A stretch of 64,000 bases of DNA, taken from Polyangiaceae bacterium. GTDB taxonomy: Bacteria; Myxococcota_A; Polyangia; Polyangiales; Polyangiaceae. Location of the stretch: positions 1 to 64,000 of the forward strand of contig JADLEQ010000007.1 of the NCBI GenBank assembly GCA_020846005.1, written 5' to 3'. The first letter of the stretch is position 1. Each line of letters begins with the position of its first letter. Position numbers and translations under genes: made by a program. Below, one piece after another: positions 34,859 to 43,542 of this stretch. The notes beneath the pieces are model-generated. The model worked only from the letters and a program-made list of their open reading frames with translations. It did no database searches and was not told where the DNA came from.

Positions 34859-35209
34859 TCACAGCGCCCCCACCAGCGCCCGCAGCCGGCGCAGGGCGGC
34901 GGGCTCGACGCAGTAGCAGACGCGCGGGCCGTCCACCTCGCCACGGATGAGCCCGGCGCTCTTCAGGCTCTTCAGGTGCTGCGACACCGTCGACTGGGCG
35001 AGCGGGAGCACGCTGACGATGTCCCCGCAGATGCAGCCCTCCGTGCGCAGCAGCAGCCGAAGGATCTTCACCCGTGCCGGGTGCCCGAGAGCGCGCGCGA
35101 GCTCCGCGAGCTCCGCGTCCGCCTCGTCGCCCTCCACCGGCCGCCGATCCGCCGAGTCGGCGGACACCGAGCAGCAGGACGACGCGCGGGGGGAGGCCGG
35201 GAGATGCAT
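34859..35209 (-). CDS. arsR: ArsR/SmtB-family metalloid-responsive repressor
   Basis: A 116-residue winged-helix repressor that is released from its operator by metal or metalloid. The winged-helix core is [17 protein letters not shown] with a DNA-contacting helix. Cysteines available for As(III) are Cys12-Cys13, Cys59 and Cys61 (GCICG at the start of the helix before the recognition helix) and Cys98 and Cys100 (CYC). This differs from the common ELCVCDL layout, so the As(III) site may be placed differently. It starts at ATG 35209 beside a candidate operator and precedes arsM, which it probably controls together with itself. Confidence 0.92.
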   Translation of the reverse strand: MHLPASPRASSCCSVSADSADRRPVEGDEADAELAELARALGHPARVKILRLLLRTEGCICGDIVSVLPLAQSTVSQHLKSLKSAGLIRGEVDGPRVCYCVEPAALRRLRALVGAL

Positions 35210-35231
35210 CGTGAAACGACGATAAACGATG
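35207..35231. promoter_or_regulatory. Candidate ArsR operator (inverted repeat) at arsR start
   Basis: A 6-base inverted repeat CATCGT ... ACGATG, with 13 bases between, covers the arsR start codon and the region just upstream. ArsR-type repressors bind imperfect inverted repeats close to their own start, so this site fits autoregulation. AT content is locally higher (GATAAACGAT) than the flanks. Position only; no binding evidence. Confidence 0.4.
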
Positions 35232-35305
35232 AAACGCGGACCGTCAAGCCCGCCTTCGCGCGCCGGGCGGCCCGCGACACCCGCGGGCGTGGCATCCTCC
35301 GCCGC

Positions 35306-36148
35306 GTGTCGGCGCGCGGGTCGGCTCTGCTCCTGGCGCTCGCGGCGTCGTGCGCGAGTCGCTCGCCCCCGCAGGCCTCGGTCGACGTGGGGCGAGCTCC
35401 GCCCCGGCCGGCCGCTCCCGCCGCGCCGCCCGCGGCCGTGACGGAGGGCGCGCTGGTGGAGTGCGGGGCGTCGCGTTGCCGAGCGGGCGTCGAGTCGTGC
35501 TGCTTCTTCGCGAGCGGAGGCGCGTGCGTCGCCAGCGTCGCGCCGGGGGTCGACGACGCCAGCCAGCTCCTCGCCTCGCAGCTCGCCGCCTGCGAGCAGG
35601 CGCCGCACGAGTACTCGCTCACCGAGATCCGCCGCTGCGACGAGTCGAGCGACTGCCCCGCGGGCCAGGCCTGTTGCGGGCGCTTCCTCTTCGGGGGCGC
35701 GGCGGCGGCGCTCTGCGAGCCGCTCGGCAGCCCGGGCCCCGCAGCCTGTGAGCTCGCCGAGCGGTGTCGGGTGACGGAGACGTGCCGGACACCGGGCTCG
35801 GTCTGCGACGACGGCGCCTGCCGCAGGCCGGTGAGCCTCACCTGCGCGGGGCTCGCGTGCCCCGCCAGCGCGGCCGCCTGCTGCGGCGAAGCTCCCGCCT
35901 GCCGCGCTCCCGACGCATGCCCGCCCCACGAGCCCCGCTACCGCTGCGCCGCGCCGGTGGACTGCCTCCCCGGTGAGCACTGCGCGCTCTCGGCCTTCGG
36001 CTCGGTGTGCACCGCGTTCGTCGACCTCGCGAACACGCGCCGCGTGTGCGCCACGGCGGCGGACTGCGGCGGCGGCGATCCCCTCTGCGCCCGCTACGAG
36101 TGCGCGCCGAGCGAGGTGCCCGGCGTCCTCGCGTGCCGTTGCCCGTGA
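35306..36148 (+). CDS. Cys-rich secreted lipoprotein
   Basis: Function unknown, 280 residues. A signal peptide ends in the lipobox LAASC (Cys16), then a Pro/Ala linker, then a Cys-rich body with repeated patterns such as [20 protein letters not shown] and DCLPGEHC, suggesting several small disulfide-stabilised domains similar to those in myxobacterial surface proteins. It lies divergent to arsR with a gap of 96 bases; a shared control is possible but there is no arsenic motif that I can identify in this protein. Start GTG 35306 is a choice; the frame is open upstream. Confidence 0.6.
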   Translation: MSARGSALLLALAASCASRSPPQASVDVGRAPPRPAAPAAPPAAVTEGALVECGASRCRAGVESCCFFASGGACVASVAPGVDDASQLLASQLAACEQAPHEYSLTEIRRCDESSDCPAGQACCGRFLFGGAAAALCEPLGSPGPAACELAERCRVTETCRTPGSVCDDGACRRPVSLTCAGLACPASAAACCGEAPACRAPDACPPHEPRYRCAAPVDCLPGEHCALSAFGSVCTAFVDLANTRRVCATAADCGGGDPLCARYECAPSEVPGVLACRCP

Positions 36149-36262
36149 GCGGCGCCGCGGCTCGCGTCGGGGCGCCCTCGCGGGAGCGCGCTCTACTGGC
36201 CGCGGTCCGTGCCGGGCCGCCCCCTTGCGGTCTGCCCGTCGGGCTCCCCATCATCCGGCGCC

Positions 36263-38038
36263 ATGCGCGCCTCCGTCCCTCGCCCGTCCTTCGCTGACCG
36301 CGTCGCCTGGATCACCGGAGCCGGCACCGGCATCGGGCGCGCGTGCGCGGTCGAGCTCGCCAGGCGCGGGGCGAGCGTCGCGGTGTCCGGGCGCCGCGAG
36401 GCCGAGCTCGAGCGCGTCGCCGCCGAGGTGCGCGCGACCGGTGCGCGCGCGCTCGTCGTGCCGTGCGACGTGACCCGTGAGGAGCAGGTGGTCGCGGCGG
36501 TGGCGCGCGCCGGCGCCGAGCTCGGCCGGCTCGATGTCGTGATCGCCAACGCGGGCTTCTCCGTGGCGGGGCGGATCGCCGACCTCTCGCTCGACGACTG
36601 GCGGCGGCAGCTCGAGATCAACGTGCTCGGCCTCGTCGCGACGGTGAAGCACGCGCTCCCTGCGCTCACGGCGACGGGGGGCCGCATCGTGCTCGTCGGG
36701 AGCGTGAGCGCGTACCTCGCCACGCCGGGGCTCGGCGCGTACGCGGCCTCCAAGCACGCCGTGCGCGCGATCGGCGAGACGCTCGCGGCCGAGCTCGCGG
36801 GCTCCGGCGTGAGCTGCACCACGGTGCACCCCGGCTTCGTCGAGAGCGAGATCGCGCGAGTCGACAACCAGGGTCGGCATCACCCCGAGCGCCGGGATCC
36901 GCGCCCGCGGCGGCTGATGTGGACGGCCGAGGCCGCCGCGCGCGCCATCGTCGACGCCGCGGAGGCGCGGCGGCGCGAGCTGGTCTTCACCGGTCACGGT
37001 AGGGCCGCCGTCGCGATCGCCCGCCACCTGCCGGGCGCGCCCGCGCTCGCGCTCTCGATCGGCGAACGTCGACGCGGCCAGGGGCGCGCGCGGGCGCGAG
37101 CTCCCGGCGAGCCCGGGGCGCTGGAGGCCGCCGCGCCGATCGAGCTCGCGCCGGCTCCCGAGGTGATCGCCGGCGAGCGCTCGCTCGCTTCGCTGTACGC
37201 GCGGGCGCTCCTGGTCGCCGCGCGGCGGCGCGAGGGCGCGTTCGCCGGCGACTCCCTGCCCGCGCTCGCGGCGCGCCAGCGCGCCGTGGTGGTCGAGCCC
37301 GCGCGCGTGGAGGCGTACCGCGCCGTGTGCGGGCCGGTCGCGGGCGTCGCGCCGCCGCCCGCGTGGGCCGAGACGCTGTTCCTCGGGCCGATGGCCCGCG
37401 TCGTGACGGATCCGGCGTTCCCCCTCAGCCCGCTCGGGCTCATCCACGTCGGCCAGCGGATCGTCCAGCGGCGACCGCTGGAGGTCGGGCGCGCGTACGA
37501 CGTGGTGTGCCGCCTCGCCGCGGCGCGACGCGGCCCGCGCGGGATCGAGCTCGAGTTCGGGCTCGTCGTCGAGGAGGCCGACGGCGAGCCGGTGTGGGAG
37601 GGGCTCACCCGCGTCCTGTCTCGCGCTGCGGCGGTCCGCGGCGGGGGTGGGACGGCACGGCGCGACGCGGCCGCCCCGCTCGCCGGCGGCCGCGAGGTCG
37701 AGCTCGTGGCCCCGAGCTCGGCGGGCGTCGACTACGCGCGCGTCTCGGGCGACTGGAATCCCCACCATCTCTGGCCCGTGACGGCGCGCCCGCTCGGTTA
37801 CGAGCGGCCCATCGCGCACGGCATGTGGCTGCTCGCGCGCGCGCTCGGCGTGATCGACGGCGTGGTCTCGCTCGCCGGGCCGCTGGTCGTCGAGTGCGCG
37901 TTCAAGCGTCCCCTGTATCTGCCGGGGAGCGCGCGCCTCCGCCACACGACCCGGCCGCTCGCGGAGGCAGCGGTGGAGTTCGAGGTGCGCGATCCGCGCG
38001 GGGCGCCTCACCTGGTCGGTACGGTCACCGCCGGCTAG
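36263..38038 (+). CDS. Short-chain dehydrogenase fused to MaoC-like hydratase
   Basis: A 591-residue two-enzyme fusion. Residues 1 to about 270 are a short-chain dehydrogenase with the TGAGTGIG cofactor motif and the catalytic Ser-Tyr-Lys (VGSVSAY...GAYAASKHA). The C-terminal part (about 400-591) is a MaoC-type hotdog hydratase domain (DYARVSGDWNPHHLWP, YERPIAHGMWLLA). A linker rich in Ala/Arg/Gly joins them. Such a pairing could carry out a hydration and a dehydrogenation on acyl chains, as in beta-oxidation or fatty-acid synthesis, though the order of reaction and substrate are not known. ATG 36263 is chosen at the start of homology. Confidence 0.85.
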   Translation: MRASVPRPSFADRVAWITGAGTGIGRACAVELARRGASVAVSGRREAELERVAAEVRATGARALVVPCDVTREEQVVAAVARAGAELGRLDVVIANAGFSVAGRIADLSLDDWRRQLEINVLGLVATVKHALPALTATGGRIVLVGSVSAYLATPGLGAYAASKHAVRAIGETLAAELAGSGVSCTTVHPGFVESEIARVDNQGRHHPERRDPRPRRLMWTAEAAARAIVDAAEARRRELVFTGHGRAAVAIARHLPGAPALALSIGERRRGQGRARARAPGEPGALEAAAPIELAPAPEVIAGERSLASLYARALLVAARRREGAFAGDSLPALAARQRAVVVEPARVEAYRAVCGPVAGVAPPPAWAETLFLGPMARVVTDPAFPLSPLGLIHVGQRIVQRRPLEVGRAYDVVCRLAAARRGPRGIELEFGLVVEEADGEPVWEGLTRVLSRAAAVRGGGGTARRDAAAPLAGGREVELVAPSSAGVDYARVSGDWNPHHLWPVTARPLGYERPIAHGMWLLARALGVIDGVVSLAGPLVVECAFKRPLYLPGSARLRHTTRPLAEAAVEFEVRDPRGAPHLVGTVTAG

Positions 38039-38068
38039 CGCGGCGCACCCGCGCCGCGCGCGCGCAGA

Positions 38069-38827
38069 CTAGATCGCCGGGCGCGGGAGCTGGCCTCGCA
38101 CGAGGAACGCTCGTCGCTCGAACCGGTGGCTCTCGTGGCGGAGGAAGTCGCGCCGGCTCAGCTCGACCGCGTCGCGCGTCACCACGCAGTGCCACGTGGT
38201 GAACCGGCGGGGCCGGCTCGAGGCGAAGGCCTCGGGCTCCAGCACCGCGACGGCGGTCCCGCCGTCCGGATCGCGCGCCGAGCGGTAGAGCAGCACGCCG
38301 ATGCGCGCCTCGCGAGCGCTCCGACCGAGCCTCTGGCTCGCGGCGTAGGAGGTCGGGGACGACACCTGGGAGAGGCTCGCCGCGAGCGCGGCCCGCGTGA
38401 GGTCGACGCCACGAGGCGTGCGGAGCCGCGCCTCGAACGCGGTGAGCTGCAGCTCCAGCCGGGGGAGCGCGGCGCGCGTGCCCTCGAGGAACACGAGGCG
38501 GTAGTACGCGACCTCCGCGAGCGCGGTGCGCACGCTCCTGGCGCCGTACCAGATCCCGCGCGCGAACCGCGTGCCGAAGCGCGAGCCGTGCCGGAGCGGA
38601 GGGTAGCGGAATGGGGTCGCGAGCAGGTAGTGGAGGTGCCCGGCGCCGGGCGGTGGCGCGGGCTTCGCGGCGTCGATCGCGGCCTCGAGCACCAGGTGCT
38701 CGGCGTCGGAGTCGACCAGCTTGCGCGTCGCGATCTGGTGCTGACCCTCGACGACGCGCCACGCCTCGAGCCCCAGCGGGCGCGCGGCGCGCGCGAGGAG
38801 CTCGGTCGCCGTGCGCGAGGCGCTCAC
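38069..38827 (-). CDS. RES-domain toxin
   Basis: A 252-residue RES-family toxin, the partner type of ParST/MbcTA systems, which degrade or modify NAD+ or proteins. The family's Arg, Glu and Ser residues are present: Arg74 (FRYPPL), Tyr94 (GIWYG), Glu105 (ALAEVAYYR), and Ser near SSPTSYAAS. The N-terminal extension of about 70 residues is longer than minimal members. Start is GTG 38827, four bases inside the upstream antitoxin gene, which couples the pair. Confidence 0.85.
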   Translation of the reverse strand: MSASRTATELLARAARPLGLEAWRVVEGQHQIATRKLVDSDAEHLVLEAAIDAAKPAPPPGAGHLHYLLATPFRYPPLRHGSRFGTRFARGIWYGARSVRTALAEVAYYRLVFLEGTRAALPRLELQLTAFEARLRTPRGVDLTRAALAASLSQVSSPTSYAASQRLGRSAREARIGVLLYRSARDPDGGTAVAVLEPEAFASSRPRRFTTWHCVVTRDAVELSRRDFLRHESHRFERRAFLVRGQLPRPAI

Positions 38828-39198
38828 GTGCGACCTCGCAGCGCGTCGAGGTACTCGACGACGCGCACCAGCCCCTCCACCCGCCCCACGAGCTCGGCCG
38901 GGGCGCCGCCGAGGTGGTCGTTCTCTGCTCGGAACCACGCCCTTGCCGCCGCCACGTCGCCCCCCACGAGGGAATCCAGGCTACGGTAAAGGCGCAGGAA
39001 CAGGAGCGCGAGCTCGCCCTCCTTCGACTCGATCTCGATGGTGCGGCTCCTGCCGAGTCGCGACAGCGAAGACGCGCTCACGCCCACGACGGCGGCGAGC
39101 TCGCGCTGGCCCATGCCCAGCAGCTCCGCCGCTCGCAACGTCGCGCGCGTGACGACCCCGGACGAGTCGGCCTGGGGGCGAGGGGCCGTCCGCGCCAT
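38824..39198 (-). CDS. Xre/MbcA/ParS-type antitoxin
   Basis: A 124-residue antitoxin for the RES toxin. Residues about 20-60 form a Xre-like helix-turn-helix (LLGMGQRELAAVVGVSASSLSRL); residues about 65-124 match the C-terminal MbcA/ParS/Xre toxin-binding domain (WFRAENDHLGGAPAEL, YLDALRG). It likely binds its own promoter for autoregulation. ATG 39198 is the first codon of the pair; the toxin starts in its last codons. Confidence 0.85.
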   Translation of the reverse strand: MARTAPRPQADSSGVVTRATLRAAELLGMGQRELAAVVGVSASSLSRLGRSRTIEIESKEGELALLFLRLYRSLDSLVGGDVAAARAWFRAENDHLGGAPAELVGRVEGLVRVVEYLDALRGRT

Positions 39199-39265
39199 GT
39201 TGCACCTGAAACGATGGCGCGAGCGCGCGTCAACTGCAAGCCGCGGCGCGGGCGGCCCGGGGGGC

Positions 39266-40192
39266 TCAAGGCTCGGCCCGCGCGCGCGCCGCGTGGAGGT
39301 GCCGATCCAGCTCGCGCTGGAGCCCGCGGGGGGCCGACCAAGCGTATCGGCAGAGCCCCCACATCGCGATCGCCGCCGGCCACACGACGCTCGGGGACTC
39401 CGAGACGCCTGTCAGCTCCAGCGTGAGCGGCAGCACCAGGCCCGCCCCGAGCAGCAGCTTCGCGCCGCCGGCGCGGTCACCGTGGCCGAAGAACACCGAC
39501 GCGCGGAACGCCCAGCCGCTGGGCGCCCAGCGCCGCGACTTCACCGCCGCCAGCAGGCGCAAGGCGTCGCGGGAGCCGGGCGCCGCTGCCAGCACCCAGG
39601 CCGCGAGGTCGCGCGCGTGAGTCGCCTCGCCGTCGTCGAGGTGGAGCCAGCCGCTCAGCAGCAGCGCTCCCCGGTCGCGCGGCTCGTTGTCGAGCGCCGT
39701 CTCTGCGTGCTCGATCGCCGCCGCTCGATCGCCACGGGCCCGCGCGACGCCGCCGAGGACGACCTGGGCCGGGGCGCTCTCGGGCGCGAGCTGCAGGGCG
39801 TGGGCGGCACACGACGCCGCGGCGGCGAGGTCCCCCAGGCGGAGGTACAGCGCGGCGGCCTGCTCCACCACTAGGGCGTCGTCGGCGGCGGCGGCGAGCG
39901 CCTCGTGCAGGTGGGATCGGGCCCGGCCCCCGCCAGGTGCCACCAGCGCGCACGCGAGGTTCGCGAGCGGCGACCCCGGCGCCGCCACGAGCGCGCGCTC
40001 CGCCTCGACCGCAGCCGCGCGTCGCCGATCCGCGTGGGAGAGCGCGATCGAGAGCAGCGCGTGCCCGGCGGCGTCGTTCGGCGCGAGGGTGAGCGCCCGC
40101 CGCACGCGGTCGATGGCGCCGGCGGCGTCGCCGCGTCGCAGCCGGCGGCGGCCGAGCGCGAGGAGGCGAGCGACGCGCCGGACCGACGTCAA
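39266..40192 (-). CDS. TPR-like repeat protein with C-terminal membrane segments
   Basis: A 308-residue protein with several helical tetratricopeptide-type units (ALTLAPNDAAGHALLSIALSHADRR; LYLRLGDLAAAASCAAHALQLAPESAPAQ; EPRDRGALLLSGWLHLDDGE), a protein-protein interaction scaffold. The C-terminal part has hydrophobic segments (LLLGAGLVLPLTLELTG; VVWPAAIAMWGLCRYAW). The start TTG 40192, overlapping the stop of the upstream gene, is the most economical choice but a rare start codon; a downstream GTG is possible. Function unknown, coupled to the membrane protein gene at 40189. Confidence 0.6.
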   Translation of the reverse strand: MTSVRRVARLLALGRRRLRRGDAAGAIDRVRRALTLAPNDAAGHALLSIALSHADRRRAAAVEAERALVAAPGSPLANLACALVAPGGGRARSHLHEALAAAADDALVVEQAAALYLRLGDLAAAASCAAHALQLAPESAPAQVVLGGVARARGDRAAAIEHAETALDNEPRDRGALLLSGWLHLDDGEATHARDLAAWVLAAAPGSRDALRLLAAVKSRRWAPSGWAFRASVFFGHGDRAGGAKLLLGAGLVLPLTLELTGVSESPSVVWPAAIAMWGLCRYAWSAPRGLQRELDRHLHAARARAEP

Positions 40193-40731
40193 AGCGAGAC
40201 CACCAGACCCATGGCGGCAATCGAGGCGGTGGTCCGCATCGCGACCGCCACGACGACCGCGCGAAGCCCGGCCAGGCAGACGACGGCGGGCCAGCCCGGC
40301 ACCACCCGACGCCCGGCCTCCAGATGGCGCCGAAAACCGGTGACCTGCGAGCGGTAGATGGCGTACGCCGCCGCCAGCGTGATCCCGCGCAGCAGGACCA
40401 CCCAGAGCGCGAACGCGCGCTCCGTGACCCCATCCGCGGCGAGCAGGATCCCGGCGAAGACGACCAGTATGCCGAGACCGGCGATCGCCGACGCCGCGAT
40501 CGCCGTCTCGCGCCGCCTCGTGGGCGAGCTGATCGCCCAGCCGTTCAAGACCATCCACGCGAGCCCCAGCACCGATCCCGCGCAGACGGTGGCCAGCACG
40601 GGCGCGAACGGATCCACGACGAGCCTCGGGAACAACGGCCGGCTCGGCTCGTCGACGATCACGTAGGCCGGCGCGGCGCGTCGCGCCGGCGGGCGGAAGC
40701 CCGTGGCTCCGGTCGCGGCGTCCTCACTCAT
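40189..40731 (-). CDS. Hypothetical multi-pass membrane protein
   Basis: Function unknown, 180 residues. A soluble N-terminus of about 40 residues is followed by four predicted transmembrane helices (LATVCAGSVLGLAWMVLNGWAI, ASAIAGLGILVVFAGILLAA, FALWVVLLRGITLAAAYAIY, and VVCLAGLRAVVVAVAMR). It overlaps the TPR gene downstream by TTGA and likely works with it. No family motif was recognised. Confidence 0.55.
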   Translation of the reverse strand: MSEDAATGATGFRPPARRAAPAYVIVDEPSRPLFPRLVVDPFAPVLATVCAGSVLGLAWMVLNGWAISSPTRRRETAIAASAIAGLGILVVFAGILLAADGVTERAFALWVVLLRGITLAAAYAIYRSQVTGFRRHLEAGRRVVPGWPAVVCLAGLRAVVVAVAMRTTASIAAMGLVVSL

Positions 40732-40813
40732 GCGGGGAGAGCCTACCAGGGGAGAGGGTGACCCGCGACGGGACCCCCTGCGCTGCTCCCGACTCGCCCG
40801 CGGGCGCCCGCCC

Positions 40814-42166
40814 TCAGACGAGCACGAGGTCGTCCACGTCCGTCGCCTGCTCGGCGGCGATCGTGCTCGTCTCCTCGTCGCGCTTCACGGCGACCTCGTA
40901 CAGCTCGGCCAGCAAGGTCGGGTGCTTGCGCACCAGGTCCATGAAGGACGCCTGCGGCAGGTGGAGCGTGATCGTCGGTGTCACCGCGACGACGTCGGCG
41001 TTCGCCGCGCGGCGCAGGACGAGCGCGACCTCGCCCACGCTGTCGCCGATGCCGAGCCGCGCGATCTCGGTGTCGCCGTCGGCCTCGCGATGGATCACGG
41101 CGACCTCGCCGGACGCGATGAGGTGCATCCCCTCGGAGCTCTCGCCCTGCGTGATGAGGCGCTGCCCCTGCTCGAACGCCCTCGGGAGGAACCGCTCCAT
41201 CACGGCGGGGCGCTCGCTCGCGTCCACGGCGCCCAGGATGGGGCTGTGGCGCATCAGGTTCTCGAGCATCCGTCGGTGGCAGTGCTCGGCGAATTCCGCG
41301 GCCAGCTCGGGTGACCTCTCCGCGATGGAGTCCAGGGACTCCTTGTGCGCGACGAGGAGCACGCTCGGGCGCTTGGCGATCACGTGCGCGGCGCGCGGCG
41401 AGCGCGAGAGGAGGCTCATCTCGCCGATCAGCGCCCCGGCGCCGAGCCGCGCGAGCAGCACGGGCGCGCCCGTCTGTCGGTCGTTGCGCACGACCTCGAG
41501 CTCGCCCCGCCCGAGGACGTAGGCCTCGGCCCCTACCGTCCCCTGCTCGATGATGCGGGTGTTCGTCTTCACCACCATCGGCTCGAACGCCTCGACGATG
41601 GCGCGCAGGGCGTCCTGCCCGAGCGCCGAGAACAGCGGCTGTGCGCGGAACTGGGTGACGCCGGTGCCGGCGCGGTCCGTCTCCAGCGCGAGCGTCGCCT
41701 CGTCGATCACGCCGCGCGCCTCAGCGACGAGCGCGTCGCGCGCGAGCCCGGCCGCGAGCGGCCGCGTCTCCGCGGCGGCGCCGGGCATCGCGGGCGGCGC
41801 GCCCGGGCTGATGCGCTTGCTGCCGCGCGAGAACGCGGCCGCCACCTCGTCGAAGCGCTGCGCGGCGTCCTGGCCCTGGTCGGCCAGGTCGGCACAGCAG
41901 GCGACGGAGAGGGCGAGGTTGCCCGAGTCGATGGCGCGGGCGAGGGCCACGTCGTACGCGGAGTAGGCGAGCGCGGGCTCTCCGAGCGCGACCAGCGCGC
42001 GGCCGAGGACGAAGAGCTCGGTGGCGCCGCCGCGGCCCGCCCGCGCGACCGGCACCGCGAAGCGGAGCGCGCCCTCGTCGTCGCCAGCGACCACCGCCTC
42101 GAGCGCGCGATCGAGGGACGACAGTGCAGAGTCGGAATCGGGGAGCGGAGGAGGTGCGTCGCCCAT
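40814..42166 (-). CDS. Protein with two cyclic nucleotide-binding-like domains
   Basis: A 450-residue regulator-like protein. The N-terminal part (to about 165) has a TPR-like helical pattern; then two CNB domains follow. The first (about 175-290: LFSALGQDALRAIVEAF, GAEAYVLGRGELEVV, LIGEMSLLSR) and the second (about 310-425: RLITQGESSEGMHLIASGEVAV, DSVGEVALVLRRAANADVVA) both keep the phosphate-binding-cassette form GE(M/V). Ligand could be cAMP or another nucleotide. No DNA-binding or kinase domain is attached. It lies 42 bases downstream of hrcA on the same strand and may be co-transcribed. Confidence 0.85.
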   Translation of the reverse strand: MGDAPPPLPDSDSALSSLDRALEAVVAGDDEGALRFAVPVARAGRGGATELFVLGRALVALGEPALAYSAYDVALARAIDSGNLALSVACCADLADQGQDAAQRFDEVAAAFSRGSKRISPGAPPAMPGAAAETRPLAAGLARDALVAEARGVIDEATLALETDRAGTGVTQFRAQPLFSALGQDALRAIVEAFEPMVVKTNTRIIEQGTVGAEAYVLGRGELEVVRNDRQTGAPVLLARLGAGALIGEMSLLSRSPRAAHVIAKRPSVLLVAHKESLDSIAERSPELAAEFAEHCHRRMLENLMRHSPILGAVDASERPAVMERFLPRAFEQGQRLITQGESSEGMHLIASGEVAVIHREADGDTEIARLGIGDSVGEVALVLRRAANADVVAVTPTITLHLPQASFMDLVRKHPTLLAELYEVAVKRDEETSTIAAEQATDVDDLVLV

Positions 42167-42208
42167 CGCCCGCGGACGCTACCACGATCGAGCGCGGGGC
42201 GGGGCGCG

Positions 42209-43270
42209 TCAGTCCTGGTGACGGCCCTCGCGCGACCGGGCGAGCGCCTGCGTGAGGGCGTCCGCCGTGGCGCCCACGATGGGCACCACGCTCGGGTAGT
42301 CCATCCTCGCCGGCCCGATCACGCCGACCGCGCCGGCGGGGCGACCTTCCTCCTCCTGGTAGCGCGCGGCGACCACGCTCACGGGGAAGCCGACGTGGTC
42401 GCCCGTCTCGTTGCCGAGGAACACCTGGACGCGCTCGGTCGCGGCGAGCTCCTCGACCAACGCCACCAGCCGCTCGCGCTCCTCGAGCGCCTGGAGCAGG
42501 CCGCGCACGTCGGCGTCCTGCCCCGGGGCGGCGCGCTCGAGCAGCCGGGCGCGCCCCTCGATGATCACGTCGGCGCCGCGGTCCCCCCGCTCGACGGTCG
42601 CGCCGACGAGGCGGGCGCCGACCTCGAGCAGCGCAGCGAGCTCGTCGCGCCGCTGGCTCACTACGTCGGCCAGGTGGTCACGCACCTCGCTCACGGTACG
42701 GCCGGGGACGATCTCCTCGAGCACGTTGTGCAGCCGCTCGAGATCCGACGCGCCGAGCGGACGATCGACGTGGACGAAGCGGTTCTCGACCGAGCCGTCT
42801 CCGAACACCAGCACGCCGACCAGCTCGCCGGGCCGCGCCGGCACGAAGCGCAGGTTGAGCAGCGTGCGGGCCTCGACCCGCGGGCGCACGACGACCGCGG
42901 CCGAGCCGGTGAGGTCGGCGAGCAGGCGGCCGGAGGCCCGCGCCAGATCCGCGCCCGGTGACTGGTCCTCGAACCACTCGCGGATCCGCGCCGCTTCGTC
43001 CACGCTGAGCTCGCGGACGCGCATCAAGGCGTCGATGAACAACCGGAGCGCCGCCTCGGTGGGCACTCGACCAGCCGACGTGTGCGGTTGAGCCAGGAAC
43101 CCGGCGTCCTCGAGGTCGGCGAGGACGTTTCGGATCGTCGCGGCGGAGAGGTCGAAGCCGTGCTTGCGCGTGAGCGTCCGGCTGCCGACGGGCTCGCCCG
43201 TCGCCAGGTACTCGGTCACGACCGCGTAGAGGACGGCCCGCGCACGCTTCGAGAGGGGGTCCACGTCCAT
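42209..43270 (-). CDS. hrcA: Heat-inducible transcription repressor HrcA
   Basis: HrcA represses heat-shock operons (typically groESL and dnaK) by binding CIRCE elements. The 353-residue protein has the N-terminal winged helix (RARAVLYAVVTEYLATGEPVGSRTL; FDLSAATIRNVLADLEDAGFL, followed by PHTSAGRVPT), and the conserved C-terminal domain (GVIGPARMDYPSVVPIV). ATG 43270 is well placed. Unusually for a chaperone-linked gene, grpE and dnaK are not adjacent, and I find no CIRCE inverted repeat in its upstream region; it may act in trans. Confidence 0.93.
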   Translation of the reverse strand: MDVDPLSKRARAVLYAVVTEYLATGEPVGSRTLTRKHGFDLSAATIRNVLADLEDAGFLAQPHTSAGRVPTEAALRLFIDALMRVRELSVDEAARIREWFEDQSPGADLARASGRLLADLTGSAAVVVRPRVEARTLLNLRFVPARPGELVGVLVFGDGSVENRFVHVDRPLGASDLERLHNVLEEIVPGRTVSEVRDHLADVVSQRRDELAALLEVGARLVGATVERGDRGADVIIEGRARLLERAAPGQDADVRGLLQALEERERLVALVEELAATERVQVFLGNETGDHVGFPVSVVAARYQEEEGRPAGAVGVIGPARMDYPSVVPIVGATADALTQALARSREGRHQD

Positions 43271-43533
43271 CCACTCTTCGCCTCGACCGGGCTCTGGTCA
43301 ATCCGGGGCCGGCCCGGCGGGGCCGCGCCGCGGCGATCTGCCGCTCGGCCGCCCACGGGCGGGGGGGGCTCGGCAGGGCGCCGCCGGCCACCCCCAAACG
43401 GCGGGAATTGCGCCTCCCTACGCCGCCTCACTGGCGCTGAGCGGCGGCGCTCCGGCGCGGAAGAGGCCGAAACTTCTGCAAGATCCTTGACTCCCGCCGC
43501 CATGGAAAAGATCATTCCGGCGGGCCAGTGCCC

Positions 43534-43539
43534 GGAGGA
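43534..43539 (+). promoter_or_regulatory. Strong Shine-Dalgarno deciding the start of the 43543 gene
   Basis: The sequence GGAGGA at 43534-43539 sits three bases before GTG 43543, while no such site precedes the alternative GTG at 43528. The start is therefore placed at 43543. The site lies within a short upstream open frame (ATG 43502 to TGA 43546). Confidence 0.7.
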
Positions 43540-43542
43540 ATC

